This document shows, piece by piece, positions 1-9,115 of a DNA stretch of 64,000 nt; position 1 is the stretch's first letter, and each line of letters opens with the position of its first letter. The position numbers were made by a program, and so were the translations under genes. The stretch comes from Paraburkholderia sp. DHOC27 (GTDB taxonomy: Bacteria; Pseudomonadota; Gammaproteobacteria; Burkholderiales; Burkholderiaceae), in the NCBI RefSeq assembly GCF_003429005.1, contig NZ_QVQV01000001.1:1233864-1297863 (forward strand). Reading direction: 5' to 3'. The notes beneath the pieces were generated by a model that searched no databases, had not been told where the DNA came from, and saw nothing but the letters and a program-made list of their open reading frames with translations.

Positions 1-1
1 C

Positions 2-334
2 GAGCATGAGTTGTTGCCGGGCATGTTCGTGCGCGCTGAACTCGACGAGGGCGTGGATGACGAAGCCATGCTGGTGCCGCAACTGGCCGTGACGCGCACA
101 CCGGATGGGCAGGCCACCGTGTGGCTGGCGGGTGCCGACAACAAGGCGCACTCGGCCACCGTGAAAGCAGAAACCGCGTTCGGCGACCGCTGGATCATCT
201 CGCAGGGTTTGAAGACCGGCGACCGCGTCGTGATCAGCGGCGCGAGCCAGTTGCAGGAGGGCGCGGCGGTGAAGGTGACCGACACGCACACGTCCAGCGC
301 TTCCGCGGCCAGCAGTGCGGCCGTGCACGGATAA
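2..334 (+). CDS. RND efflux periplasmic adaptor subunit, C-terminal part (cut by window edge)
   Basis: The reading frame is open from the first bases and ends at the TAA at 332-334, so only about the last 110 residues of the gene are present. The segment has the membrane-proximal beta fold typical of AcrA/MexA adaptors: LLPGMFVRAEL near the left edge, then VPQLAVTRTPDG, and a GLKTGDRVVISGASQLQEG stretch close to the end. Such adaptors are inner-membrane-anchored periplasmic proteins linking an RND pump to an outer-membrane channel. The pump gene starts 11 bases downstream, so the three genes at 2-4937 form one tripartite efflux operon. The start, signal peptide and lipoyl domain lie outside the window. 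Confidence 0.9.
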   Translation, partial: EHELLPGMFVRAELDEGVDDEAMLVPQLAVTRTPDGQATVWLAGADNKAHSATVKAETAFGDRWIISQGLKTGDRVVISGASQLQEGAAVKVTDTHTSSASAASSAAVHG

Positions 335-345
335 GCGGGGACATC

Positions 346-3300
346 ATGGCACGTTACTTCATTGACCGGCCGGTGCTGGCCTGGGTCATCGCGTTCGTCA
401 TCATGATTGCGGGCTTGCTGGCGCTGCGCTCCATGCCGATCGAGCAGTATCCGTCGGTGGCGCCGCCTACCATCCAGATCGTCGCGACCTATCCGGGCGC
501 TTCGGCGGACACGGTGGCGTCCACGGTCACGCAGGTGATCGAGCAGAGTCTGAGCGGCATCGACCATCTGCTGTACATGTCGTCCACCAGCAGCAATGCC
601 GGACAGGCGACCATCACGCTGGTGCTCGACCCCGGCGCAAATGCCGACATCGCGCAGATGCAGGCGCAGAACAAGGTGAGCCAGGTGTCTGCCCTGCTGC
701 CGCTCGCAGTCGAGCAGCAGGGCGTGCTCGTGATGAAATCGAGCAGCAGCTTTCTGATGGTGGTGTCGCTCTCATCGCGTAGCGGCAAGCTGAATTCGAT
801 CGAACTCGGCAATCTGCTGGCGAGCCAGCTTCAGGACCCCATCAACGAAATCAACGGCGTGGGCGGCATCAACCTGTTTTCGCCGCAGCACGCCATGCGC
901 ATCTGGCTGAATCCGGTCAAGCTGCACAGCTTCGGTTTGACGGCCAGTGACGTCACGACGGCCATCGGCAACCAGAACATCGAAACCTCGGTGGGCGAAC
1001 TGGGCGGCTCTCCGGCCACCTCGTCGCAGGCCATCAATGCAACGATTACCGCATCGAGTCTGATGCGAACGCCAGATCAGTTCGGCGACATTCTGTTGCG
1101 CGTCAACAGCAACGGCGCAAAGGTCTTGCTGAAGGACGTGGCGCGCGTCGAAGTGGGCGGGGATACCTACGATATCTCCGCGCGCATGGGTGGCAAGCCG
1201 GCCGCCGCACTCGCCGTGACGCTCTCCACGGGTGCCAATGCAATGGCCGTGGCGACGGCCGTGCGGGCGCGCGTGGAAGAACTGAAAGCGCAGTTGCCCG
1301 CCGACGTCGAAGTGACCTACCCGTTCGACACCACGCCGTTCGTGAAGATTTCGATCGCGGACGTCATGAAGACGCTGATCGAATCCGTGGTACTCGTGTT
1401 CCTGGTGATGCTGCTGTTTCTGCGCAGCGTGCGCACCACCTTGATACCGGCCGTCGTGATTCCGATCGCGCTGCTCGGCACGTGCGTCGTGTTGTCGGTG
1501 GCGGGTATGTCGCTGAACGTGCTGTCGATGTTCGCCGTGGTGCTCGCGATCGGTCTGCTGGTGGACGACGCGATCGTGGTGGTCGAAAACGTCGACCGCG
1601 TGATGCGCGAGGAAGGGCTGAGCCCGCGCGACGCCACGCGCAAGGCCATGAAGCAGATCACCGGCGCGCTGGTGGGCATCACCACGGTGCTGACCGCCGT
1701 GTTCATTCCAATGGCGTTTTTCTCCGGCGTAACGGGCGGCATCTACCGGCAGTTCTCTGTCACCATCGTCGCGGCGATGGTGCTCTCGCTGCTGCTCGCA
1801 TTGACCCTCACGCCCGCGTTGTGCGCGACCGTGCTGAATCCCGCACGCAACGACGACGCGGCGCACACGGGACGTGTGGCGCGTTTCATCGAACATGCCA
1901 TTGCGCGCTATCGCGGCTGGCTGGCCGTGTTTCTCGCGCGGCCCTGGCTGTTTCTCGCGCTCTTCGCCGTGATCGTCGCGGCGCTGGTGTGGCTGATGAC
2001 GATTCTGCCCACCGCATATCTGCCGGACGAAGACCAGGGCGCGTTCGTCGTGCTGGTGTCCACGCCGGTGGGCACGCCATTGCACGTCACCGATCAGGCG
2101 GTGGCGCAAGCCGAAGATTACTTCCTGCATCACGAGCCGGCGGCGAATTCGGTGCTGGCCATCGACGGTTTCAGCTTCAACGGTCAGGGGCAAAACACCG
2201 CCATGCTGTTCATCGACCTGAAGGACTGGACTCAGCGCACCCAGGCGGACGAGCAGATCGGCGCCATACTGAGCCGCGCGAACGCGCACTTTGCGTCGAT
2301 GCGTGATGCGCAGGTGTTCGCGGTGAACATGCCGGCCATTCCGAGTCTCGGCAACCAGAGCGGCCTCGATTTCGAAATCGAGGACCGCGCGGGCCTCGGA
2401 CATGAACGTCTGCTACAGGCGCGCAACATGCTGATGGCGTTTGCCGCGAAAAACCACGCGCTGGCGATGACGCATCCGGCGGGCATGGAAGACACGCCGC
2501 AATTTCACATCGACATTGATCGCGAGAAAGCGAGCGCGCTTGGCCTGTCGATTGCGGATATCAACGACACGATGCAGACCGCGTTCGGCTCGGCCTACGT
2601 CAACAACTATATCGACACGGGACGTATCCAGCGCGTCTATGTGCAGGCCGACGCCAGCTACCGGATGATGCCGTCCGACATCGGTCAGTGGTACGTGCGG
2701 GCGAGCACACCGGCTAACGGAGCCACGCCCGCCACCAACTACGACGCGATGATGGTGCCGTTCTCCGCTTTCTCCACCACGCGCTGGACCTTCGGTTCGC
2801 CGCAGATCGAGCGCTACAACCACATGCTCTCAATGGAGATGACCGCGCAGACCGGGCAAGGCGTGAGCACCGGCGAAGCGATGAAGGCGATCGAGCACAT
2901 CGCAACGCAACTGCCGAAGGGCTTCGCGGTGGAATGGACCAACCAGTCGTATCAGGAAGTGTTGTCCAATTCGCAATCGCTCTACCTGTATGGCATTTCC
3001 ATTGTGATCGTGTTCCTCTGCCTGGCCGGTCTCTATGAAAGCTGGAGCATGCCGTTCGCCGTGCTGCTGGTGGTGCCGCTCGGCGCATTGGGTGCGGCGC
3101 TGGCCGTGACACTGCGCGGCATGCCGAACGACATCTACTTCAAGGTGGGTCTCTTGACCACGATCGGGCTCGCCACCAAAAACGCCATCCTGATCATCGA
3201 GTTTGCGAAGGAAGTGCACGAGCAGGGCCATGACCTGATGGATGCCGCGCTCGAAGCGGCGCGCCTGCGCGTCAAGCCGATCCTGATGACGTCCATCGCG

Positions 3301-3507
3301 TTCGTGTTCGGTGTGCTGCCGCTGGTGTTCAGCGACGGCGCCGGCGCCGAGAGCCGGCGCGCCATCGGCACGGCCGTGGCGGGCGGCATGCTCGGCGCCA
3401 CGCTGCTGGCGGTCTTTTACGTGCCGCTCTTTTTCATCGTCGTGCACAAGGTGTTCAAGCGCCGCGGGCCGCACTCCAGCAACCTGAACCCGGCGGAGAC
3501 CGAGTGA
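346..3507 (+). CDS. RND multidrug efflux inner-membrane pump (HAE1/AcrB-MexB family)
   Basis: A 1053-residue proton-driven drug exporter of the AcrB/MexB family. The ATG at 346 is chosen because it gives the family N-terminus MARYFIDRPVLAWVIAF and is preceded by a GCGGGGAC ribosome site; longer upstream extensions would run through the adaptor gene. The first membrane helix is at about 10-30. The proton-relay pair D407 and D408 sits in GLLVDDAIVVVEN, matching AcrB numbering exactly, and the lysine partner in LATKNAILIIEF is at about 945. Full family length with no frameshift. It lies between the adaptor and the outer-membrane channel gene and overlaps the latter by a single base or by 4 bases. 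The substrate cannot be read from sequence. Confidence 0.96.
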   Translation: MARYFIDRPVLAWVIAFVIMIAGLLALRSMPIEQYPSVAPPTIQIVATYPGASADTVASTVTQVIEQSLSGIDHLLYMSSTSSNAGQATITLVLDPGANADIAQMQAQNKVSQVSALLPLAVEQQGVLVMKSSSSFLMVVSLSSRSGKLNSIELGNLLASQLQDPINEINGVGGINLFSPQHAMRIWLNPVKLHSFGLTASDVTTAIGNQNIETSVGELGGSPATSSQAINATITASSLMRTPDQFGDILLRVNSNGAKVLLKDVARVEVGGDTYDISARMGGKPAAALAVTLSTGANAMAVATAVRARVEELKAQLPADVEVTYPFDTTPFVKISIADVMKTLIESVVLVFLVMLLFLRSVRTTLIPAVVIPIALLGTCVVLSVAGMSLNVLSMFAVVLAIGLLVDDAIVVVENVDRVMREEGLSPRDATRKAMKQITGALVGITTVLTAVFIPMAFFSGVTGGIYRQFSVTIVAAMVLSLLLALTLTPALCATVLNPARNDDAAHTGRVARFIEHAIARYRGWLAVFLARPWLFLALFAVIVAALVWLMTILPTAYLPDEDQGAFVVLVSTPVGTPLHVTDQAVAQAEDYFLHHEPAANSVLAIDGFSFNGQGQNTAMLFIDLKDWTQRTQADEQIGAILSRANAHFASMRDAQVFAVNMPAIPSLGNQSGLDFEIEDRAGLGHERLLQARNMLMAFAAKNHALAMTHPAGMEDTPQFHIDIDREKASALGLSIADINDTMQTAFGSAYVNNYIDTGRIQRVYVQADASYRMMPSDIGQWYVRASTPANGATPATNYDAMMVPFSAFSTTRWTFGSPQIERYNHMLSMEMTAQTGQGVSTGEAMKAIEHIATQLPKGFAVEWTNQSYQEVLSNSQSLYLYGISIVIVFLCLAGLYESWSMPFAVLLVVPLGALGAALAVTLRGMPNDIYFKVGLLTTIGLATKNAILIIEFAKEVHEQGHDLMDAALEAARLRVKPILMTSIAFVFGVLPLVFSDGAGAESRRAIGTAVAGGMLGATLLAVFYVPLFFIVVHKVFKRRGPHSSNLNPAETE

Positions 3508-4937
3508 TGAAACGACACCTCCTTTTGAGCGCTGTCACCGCGTTCAGCACGCTGGGCGCGCTCGGCCTGTGCGGCTGTACGCTGGAGCCGGCGTATCAAC
3601 GCCCGGCGCTGCCGGTGGCGTCGAACTGGTCCGGCGCGGCCGGTGCCCACGCGGGCGTCACGCCAGGCGAGAGCGCGGATACGTCGACTCCGGCCGCGCC
3701 TCGCGCGGCAGAGGTGGACTGGCACAGCTTTTTCAAGGACCCTGCACTGCAAAAGCTGATCGGTCTCGCGCTGGAGAACAATCGCGACATGCGCGTTGCC
3801 GCGTTGAATGTCGCGCAGTACGAGGCGCAATACCGCATCGCCCGTTCCGCGCTGCTGCCAACCGTCGATGCCGTCGGTTCCGTGGACAATTATCGCGAGG
3901 CCGGCGTCACCGACAAGATCAGCAGCGTGACGCTGGGCGAAACGTCGTGGGAAATCGACTTCTTTGGACGGCTGCGCAGCCTCAAGCATCAGGCGCTCGA
4001 GCAATATCTCGCCACGGATGCCTCGCGCACCAGCACACGCATCAGTCTGATTGCGACCGTTGCAACCGACTACTTCCAGTGGCTCGCCGATCAATCGCTG
4101 CTGGAGGTCGCGACACAGACCGCGGAGGCCGATCGTCAGACGTACGAAATGAATGTGCAAAGCGAGCGGATCGGCAACGCGTCGATGCAGGACGTGCGCC
4201 AGGCCGAGTCGGTTTATGCGAGCGTGCGTTCCAGCCTGAATGCAGATCAGCGCGCCGTCGCGCAGGACCTCAACAACCTGGAGGCGGTGATCGGCTGTCC
4301 GGTGCCCGATGGGCTGCTCAACAGCGGCTCGCTGGACGCCGCGCAATTGCCCCCGCTCAGTGAGGGCCTGCCGTCCGACCTGTTGACGCGGCGCCCGGAC
4401 ATCGTCGAGGCGGAACACACGTTGAAGGGCGACAACGCGAAGATCGGCGCGGCGCGTGCGGCGTTTTTCCCGTCCATTCAGTTGACGACCGCGGTGGGAA
4501 CGTCGAGCACTTCGCTGAGCAGTCTGTTCAAGGCGGGAACGGGCGCCTGGACGTTTGCGCCGACCGTAACCTTGCCTATCTTCGACTACGGCAACAACCA
4601 GGCCGCGCTCGATGTCGCGAAGATCCAGGCGCAGATCGACGTCGCCAATTACGAAAAGGCCATCCAGACCGCCTTCAAGGAAGTGGCGAATGCGCTGGCC
4701 GGCCGCGCCACCTACGTGGATCAGGTGCAGGCGGATCGCGAGTATGTGTCGGCTTCAGAGCACTACGATGAACTGGCGCAGGCGCGTTATCGCAACGGCA
4801 CGGATAGCTTCCTCGTGCTGCTCGACGCCGAGCGCACGCTTTACACCGCGCGACAGCAACTGGTCAACGACCGCTTCGCGGAGCTGACGAATCTGATCAC
4901 ACTGTATAAGGCGCTGGGCGGAGGGTGGCAGGCTTAG
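3507..4937 (+). CDS. NodT/OprM-family efflux outer-membrane lipoprotein
   Basis: A 476-residue outer-membrane factor completing the tripartite pump. The N-terminus MKRHLLLSAV...GLCGC is a lipoprotein signal, with the probable lipidated cysteine at residue 24. Two OEP repeats follow; hallmark segments are SWEIDFFGRLRS in the first half and LLTRRPDIVEAEHTL with AFFPSIQL in the second. ATG 3507 overlaps the pump stop as TGATG; a GTG at 3504 is an alternative adding one residue. This overlap implies translational coupling. A second gene of the same family at 34368-35360 is truncated, whereas this copy is intact. Confidence 0.95.
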   Translation: MKRHLLLSAVTAFSTLGALGLCGCTLEPAYQRPALPVASNWSGAAGAHAGVTPGESADTSTPAAPRAAEVDWHSFFKDPALQKLIGLALENNRDMRVAALNVAQYEAQYRIARSALLPTVDAVGSVDNYREAGVTDKISSVTLGETSWEIDFFGRLRSLKHQALEQYLATDASRTSTRISLIATVATDYFQWLADQSLLEVATQTAEADRQTYEMNVQSERIGNASMQDVRQAESVYASVRSSLNADQRAVAQDLNNLEAVIGCPVPDGLLNSGSLDAAQLPPLSEGLPSDLLTRRPDIVEAEHTLKGDNAKIGAARAAFFPSIQLTTAVGTSSTSLSSLFKAGTGAWTFAPTVTLPIFDYGNNQAALDVAKIQAQIDVANYEKAIQTAFKEVANALAGRATYVDQVQADREYVSASEHYDELAQARYRNGTDSFLVLLDAERTLYTARQQLVNDRFAELTNLITLYKALGGGWQA

Positions 4938-4988
4938 TTGCCAGGCCGTGTTGCCGGGTCTGGTTGCCAGGCTTGTTTGCCGCCGGAC
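4937..4988 (+). repeat. Four 13-bp tandem repeats at the 3' end of the efflux operon
   Basis: Four consecutive 13-bp units read GTTGCCAGGCCGT, GTTGCCGGGTCTG, GTTGCCAGGCTTG and TTTGCCGCCGGAC. The array begins on the last base of the TAG stop codon of the outer-membrane lipoprotein gene. Units share the GTTGCCnGG core and differ at three to six positions, so the array is degenerate. Its function is unknown; it could be 3'-UTR slippage sequence or a remnant of an extended reading frame. Confidence 0.7.
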
Positions 4989-5029
4989 GCGCATCCCGCG
5001 CGCCCGGCGGCGCATGCATCTGCGAACCG

Positions 5030-6352
5030 CTACTCCCAACCTTGATACGTGGCTGGCTGCGGCGGGTTGGTGTAACCCGAGCGATACGAGCGCCGCAATT
5101 CAGGCGGCGTGTACATCTCGTTGTAAGCCGGATAAGCGGGTGGGCGGGCCACGATCACGACCTGCTGTGCCGCCGCCTGAGCTGGCGGTCTTGGGACGTA
5201 GCCCGCTTGTCCGTAAGCCGCCTGATATTGAGCGGGCGCGTACGGGTTGCCCTGCACGGTGCCAGGCGGAGGAGGCGGGGGTGGCGCGTATTGCCGGCCA
5301 GCGTAGCCCCTCGGTTCATCGGATTCCGTGGACGCCTGGTTATAGACCGGCGCTGGCGCGTACGCCTGGGCCGGCGGGTTCTGATACTGCCGGGATGGAC
5401 GGCTCGGTGCCGCTTGCGTCGCTTGGGCCGAGCCTGTGTCTTCGTCGTCCGAAGCGTATTGCGCGTCGTCGTCGGTCTGCCGATACCGTGCCGTGGCTCG
5501 CTGCGCGTGCTGCGTCTCGCGGTTCTGCGCCACTTGCGCGGCGTCGTCGCGCGCCGGTTTGTCTTCCGGCAGGGCGGTGACGGCCTGCGTCGGAATCAGG
5601 ATGGGCGGCTCGGATTCCACGCCCGCCAGCTTGAGTGGCGTCGCGTGAGTAGCAGCCAGTTGCCTGGGCGGCAGCGGCGGCACGTCGACCCGTTTGGGCG
5701 AAGCCACCTGCACCGACACCTGCTTCAGGGACGTCGTGGGTGCAACCGGCGCAGCAGCCCGTCTGACCGGCTGAGGTTCGGCCTGCGCGTAGACGCGCTT
5801 CGCTGGCAGAGGCGCGGCTGGAGCGGCGACGTGCTTCACCGGAGCCGGCTCGGCTCGCGCGACGATCTGGCGGGACGATGCGGCTCGCGTGACAGCCTCG
5901 CGCTTCGGCGCGGCGACGGGCGCGGGCATCTGCTTCGCCAAGGTGACCGGCGCGGCGACATGCCTTGACGTCGCCGTTTGCTGGACCACTTGCCGCGTGA
6001 CTGCGACCCGCTCCGGCGCACGCTCGGCAACCGGCTTCGGCGCTGCAGGCATGGCCGGCGCGGTGAATTGCTTCTGCGGATGTTTTACCTCGTCGGTCAA
6101 GGTCGAATAGGATTTCGAGTCTTCCCTGGCGCGAGCGTTGTAGCCGATGAAATAGGCGTAGCGCAGATCTTTCAGCTGGACCTTGTTGTCGGCGTCCGAG
6201 GAGACGCGTTCTTCGCCGGGATCGAGCGAGGCGTCGACGGTCGAGTCTTCGTAGACCGAGCCAGCATCAGCGGCACGGGCGGGTCCCGAATGCAGCGCGC
6301 CTACCGAAGACACCAACGCGGCAACGGCCGCGACGAGCACTTTTTTTTCCAT
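5030..6352 (-). CDS. Exported Pro/Ala/Val-rich protein of unknown function
   Basis: A 440-residue protein with a clear Sec signal peptide (MEKKVLVAAVAALVSSVGAL, predicted cleavage after ARA near residue 27). Residues 28-90 look folded (QLKDLRYAYFIGYNARARED). About 95-260 is low complexity, with loosely repeated PVxR/K-HVAAP-type segments rich in Ala, Pro, Val, Lys and Arg. The C-terminal third is rich in Tyr, Pro and Gln, including a run of seven prolines. I recognise no domain. The composition suggests an extended periplasmic or envelope-spanning linker. It converges on the efflux operon and is monocistronic, with a long upstream region (6353-6613) likely to hold its promoter. Reading frame and signal peptide support a real gene; function is unassigned. 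Confidence 0.75.
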   Translation of the reverse strand: MEKKVLVAAVAALVSSVGALHSGPARAADAGSVYEDSTVDASLDPGEERVSSDADNKVQLKDLRYAYFIGYNARAREDSKSYSTLTDEVKHPQKQFTAPAMPAAPKPVAERAPERVAVTRQVVQQTATSRHVAAPVTLAKQMPAPVAAPKREAVTRAASSRQIVARAEPAPVKHVAAPAAPLPAKRVYAQAEPQPVRRAAAPVAPTTSLKQVSVQVASPKRVDVPPLPPRQLAATHATPLKLAGVESEPPILIPTQAVTALPEDKPARDDAAQVAQNRETQHAQRATARYRQTDDDAQYASDDEDTGSAQATQAAPSRPSRQYQNPPAQAYAPAPVYNQASTESDEPRGYAGRQYAPPPPPPPGTVQGNPYAPAQYQAAYGQAGYVPRPPAQAAAQQVVIVARPPAYPAYNEMYTPPELRRSYRSGYTNPPQPATYQGWE

Positions 6353-6613
6353 GTTTTCACCTCGGCATTCCGTGCGACAGGCCGCGTGGGATTCTCCAAT
6401 CTCCGGACCGGACTTCCAGTCGCGCTTCCGGGATATCGACTCTTTTTAGCACGTCCTGAAGGGCGCAACATAATCTTTCCGGGTATAACCCAGGCGAAAA
6501 CTATATGCCGGCGGATCTTGGCGATGAGCGAGCATGCAGGTCCGGAAAATTTTGCCTGGTCGCGTGGGTGAAAGCGTTTTCACGCACGCCTGAACGATCG
6601 GGACCGCGATGAA

Positions 6614-7852
6614 TCAGGCCGCGGTTTTAGCGCGCGCCATCCACACCAATCCGATCCCCGCGATGCCTCCAAACACCGCCGGCAACAGAAAGACATCGGG
6701 CAGCCCCAGCCACGCAACGCCCAGGCCGCCGGTCACGCCGCCAAGCGCCGAGGCCGCCGCCGTCGAACTCATGAAAATGGCGGACGCCGTGGCGACCGCG
6801 CTGGGCAGCAGACGTTGCGCGACGATGATGCCCAGCACCATGAAGATGCCCCACACGCCACCCATGAGGATCTGCCCGGCGAACATGCCCGCAGCGGACG
6901 GCCACAGCGCGAAGCAGAGATTGGCGCACACCTCGAGCGCGGCCGCGAAGCACATCAGCCACAGGTTGCCGAACCTGCGGCCGAGTCCGATGCTGAACGG
7001 CATGATGAGCAGTTCGATGAAGGGCTGTATGCCGATCACTGCACCCCGCACCGCCGGACTCAGCTTGAGTTGTTCCTGCATATAAATGAGCAGGAATCCG
7101 AATTTAATCGGCTCGCCGGCGTAGACCAGTACGAAGAGGCCGGTGAGGCTGAGGAGCGGCAACATGGCGCGCAGGCTGGCGTGACGGTCGGGCGCATTCG
7201 CGGTCTTCGCTTTGACGCTGACGCCAGGGTTCAGCGTGCCGAGCGGAGCGATCTGTAGCAGGATGCAGATGGCGGTCATCCAGAGCAGGGGGCGCAGACC
7301 ATAAGCAGCCGCGACCCACGCGCCGAGCACCGGCCCGACGATCCACCCGGCGGTCAGCGCCATGCGGATGATGGCAACCACGCTTTCATTGGCGCTGCCA
7401 GGATGCTTGACGAGTTCATCGTGGACGGCCGCGAAGATCTGCGAGGCCGTCGCACCGGAGACGGCCAGCAACACGATGGCGATGACGAAGGGCATCCAGA
7501 CTGCGGTGGAAAGCGCGAGAGCTGCCCAGCCGAAAAATCCCGCCAGCGCGCACAGGCGGAACAGGCCGAGGCGATTGCCGGTGCGATCCGAATAGCGGCC
7601 AACGAAATAGCCGGCCACGGGCGCTGCGAGGCTCGTCAGGTAATAGAACCCGGCGAGCGGCAGCGACGCACCCAGTTCCTTCACGAGAAAGAGGACGATC
7701 TGCGGCGCCGCCGCCGACGTACCCAGACCCGACAGAAACATCGCCAGCGTCGCGCCGAGAAAGAACCTCGATGCAACGACCTGACGCAAGGCGGACGACT
7801 CCCCCGTTCGGGCAGGCATCGTGACGGATTCACTGCCGCTGTGATCGGACAT
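6614..7852 (-). CDS. MFS transporter, SetA/SetB sugar-efflux-like
   Basis: A 412-residue major facilitator with about 12 hydrophobic helices. The ATG at 7852 is preceded by GGGAGGT nine bases upstream; a longer frame to 7939 exists but lacks such a site. The A-loop between helices 2 and 3 reads YFVGRYSDRTGNRLGLF, matching the GRxSDRxGxR motif. The overall layout (FLSGLGTSAAAPQIVLFL in helix 1, RMALTAGWIVGPVLGAW in helix 5) resembles SetA/SetB sugar efflux proteins. It lies 49 bases downstream of the DUF1254/1214 gene on the same strand and is probably cotranscribed with it. Substrate unknown. Confidence 0.85.
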   Translation of the reverse strand: MSDHSGSESVTMPARTGESSALRQVVASRFFLGATLAMFLSGLGTSAAAPQIVLFLVKELGASLPLAGFYYLTSLAAPVAGYFVGRYSDRTGNRLGLFRLCALAGFFGWAALALSTAVWMPFVIAIVLLAVSGATASQIFAAVHDELVKHPGSANESVVAIIRMALTAGWIVGPVLGAWVAAAYGLRPLLWMTAICILLQIAPLGTLNPGVSVKAKTANAPDRHASLRAMLPLLSLTGLFVLVYAGEPIKFGFLLIYMQEQLKLSPAVRGAVIGIQPFIELLIMPFSIGLGRRFGNLWLMCFAAALEVCANLCFALWPSAAGMFAGQILMGGVWGIFMVLGIIVAQRLLPSAVATASAIFMSSTAAASALGGVTGGLGVAWLGLPDVFLLPAVFGGIAGIGLVWMARAKTAA

Positions 7853-7901
7853 CGTGCAACGGACCTCCCGCGTGGCATCTACGCCCGCATGACCTTGTTG
7901 T

Positions 7902-8930
7902 TCAATGCGACGGCACGGCTTCCGGGAATGTCCACGCACCGCTCAGAATCTCGGCACGCGGCCGATAAAGCCGCACGGTGTAGTTCCAGCCTTCGACGAT
8001 GGGCAGGCAGTTGTCGACGTGGTTATCGCAGCCGCCGAACTGGATCACGACCGAACCGTCAGCGCTTTTCTTCGCGGTGAGATCATTGATGGAGTAGGCG
8101 TTCGAAGCGTTCTTCTCGTAGTAGCCCTTGGCGTTGTAGACACTCACCGACCAGAAGGCATCCACCGGCACGTCCTTGACCACGAGTTTATAAACCGTCT
8201 TGCCATCGTTGTGGGCCGGCGTGAAATTCAGGTACGTGGCGTCCTTGTCAGGGTTGCCGCCCCACGCGGCAGCGGCGCCGAGCAGGTGCCGTACCGGGTC
8301 GACTTCTTCCTTCGTGCCGAAGGAACGCTTGAAATCGGGAATCGTGGATGCAAGCACCAGCAGCGCGTCGCGCACCTTCTTCAGGCTCGCGGGATCCCAA
8401 TGCGGCAGCTCGAGCGTCCCCGGCCCGTTCTGACTCACGGTAATGGCGTCCTGTAGTTTGTGGACCTGTTCGATATCCTCGGGACTGCCAGGATCGACGA
8501 GCGTTCGAATCCCGACCACCACATAGCGGGTGCCGACGTTTTCCCGCGTGAGGACGTGTGTGCCTGCACCGTAGAACACGTTCGGCACGTAATGATCCTC
8601 GTTGATGACCTGCATCGACATGAAACGCTTGCCGGCGTCGGGCATGGTAATGGTCACCGGCCCGGCGTCGAGATCAAACACGCCGGAGGTGTAGAGCGTG
8701 TCGCGATTCAGGCGGATCACGGTTTGATGATCGATGGAGGCAGGCACTCTGCGGTGCAGCAGTTTGCCGAGGCCGCCTTGCTTTGCCAGCGAAGCGATGT
8801 AGGTATCCGACTCCGCCCGGACGAAATTGTCGACCGTCACCGGTACGGGTGACGCGTTCGACGGTTGCGTTTGAGCGGTGGCAACTCCGGCGGCGAACAA
8901 CATCGCTGCGGGCATCGCGGTCAGTTTCAT
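7902..8930 (-). CDS. Exported DUF1254/DUF1214 domain protein
   Basis: A 342-residue protein with a signal peptide (MKLTAMPAAMLFAAGVATAQ). The DUF1254-type part contains RLNRDTLYTSGVFDLDAGP and MQVINEDHYVPNVFYGAG. The DUF1214-type C-terminus has DAFWSVSVYNAKGYYEKN and ends with NYTVRLYRPRAEIL and GAWTFPEA. It is shorter than its divergent partner at 9116, with a compact DUF1254 region. The family is common in soil proteobacteria but its biochemical role is not established. It is first in a minus-strand pair with the MFS gene, and its upstream region is shared with the divergent paralogue. Confidence 0.88.
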   Translation of the reverse strand: MKLTAMPAAMLFAAGVATAQTQPSNASPVPVTVDNFVRAESDTYIASLAKQGGLGKLLHRRVPASIDHQTVIRLNRDTLYTSGVFDLDAGPVTITMPDAGKRFMSMQVINEDHYVPNVFYGAGTHVLTRENVGTRYVVVGIRTLVDPGSPEDIEQVHKLQDAITVSQNGPGTLELPHWDPASLKKVRDALLVLASTIPDFKRSFGTKEEVDPVRHLLGAAAAWGGNPDKDATYLNFTPAHNDGKTVYKLVVKDVPVDAFWSVSVYNAKGYYEKNASNAYSINDLTAKKSADGSVVIQFGGCDNHVDNCLPIVEGWNYTVRLYRPRAEILSGAWTFPEAVPSH

Positions 8931-8971
8931 CGTGGTCCTTTAAGTGATTTAGAACTTGGGTGACGACACGT

Positions 8972-9001
8972 GATCTTCTACCATGAAGATCTTCTACCAT
9001 G
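8972..9001. repeat. Twin 14-bp direct repeat in the divergent DUF1254 promoter region
   Basis: GATCTTCTACCATG occurs twice, at 8972-8985 and 8988-9001, giving a 16-bp period. The junction creates a 10-bp palindrome GAAGATCTTC at 8985-8994. The repeat sits in the 185-bp region between two divergent paralogous genes, which fits a tandem operator, although no regulator gene is adjacent. A recent duplication is the simple alternative. Confidence 0.7.
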
Positions 9002-9115
9002 CATGCGTCTCACGCAATCCGTCAATGCGAACTATGCAATTTCGTTGCGTGGGGCTGCACATTAGAATTGGCACGCTCGTACTTTTCACGAGATGCACTG
9101 CCTAAGGGATGGCTC

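Noticed and set aside
772..2403. Long open frame (543 codons) on the minus strand inside the RND pump gene
   Set aside because: It is antisense to a well-supported pump, is rich in His, Arg, Gln and Asp as expected of a GC-rich shadow frame, and has no recognisable domain or ribosome site.
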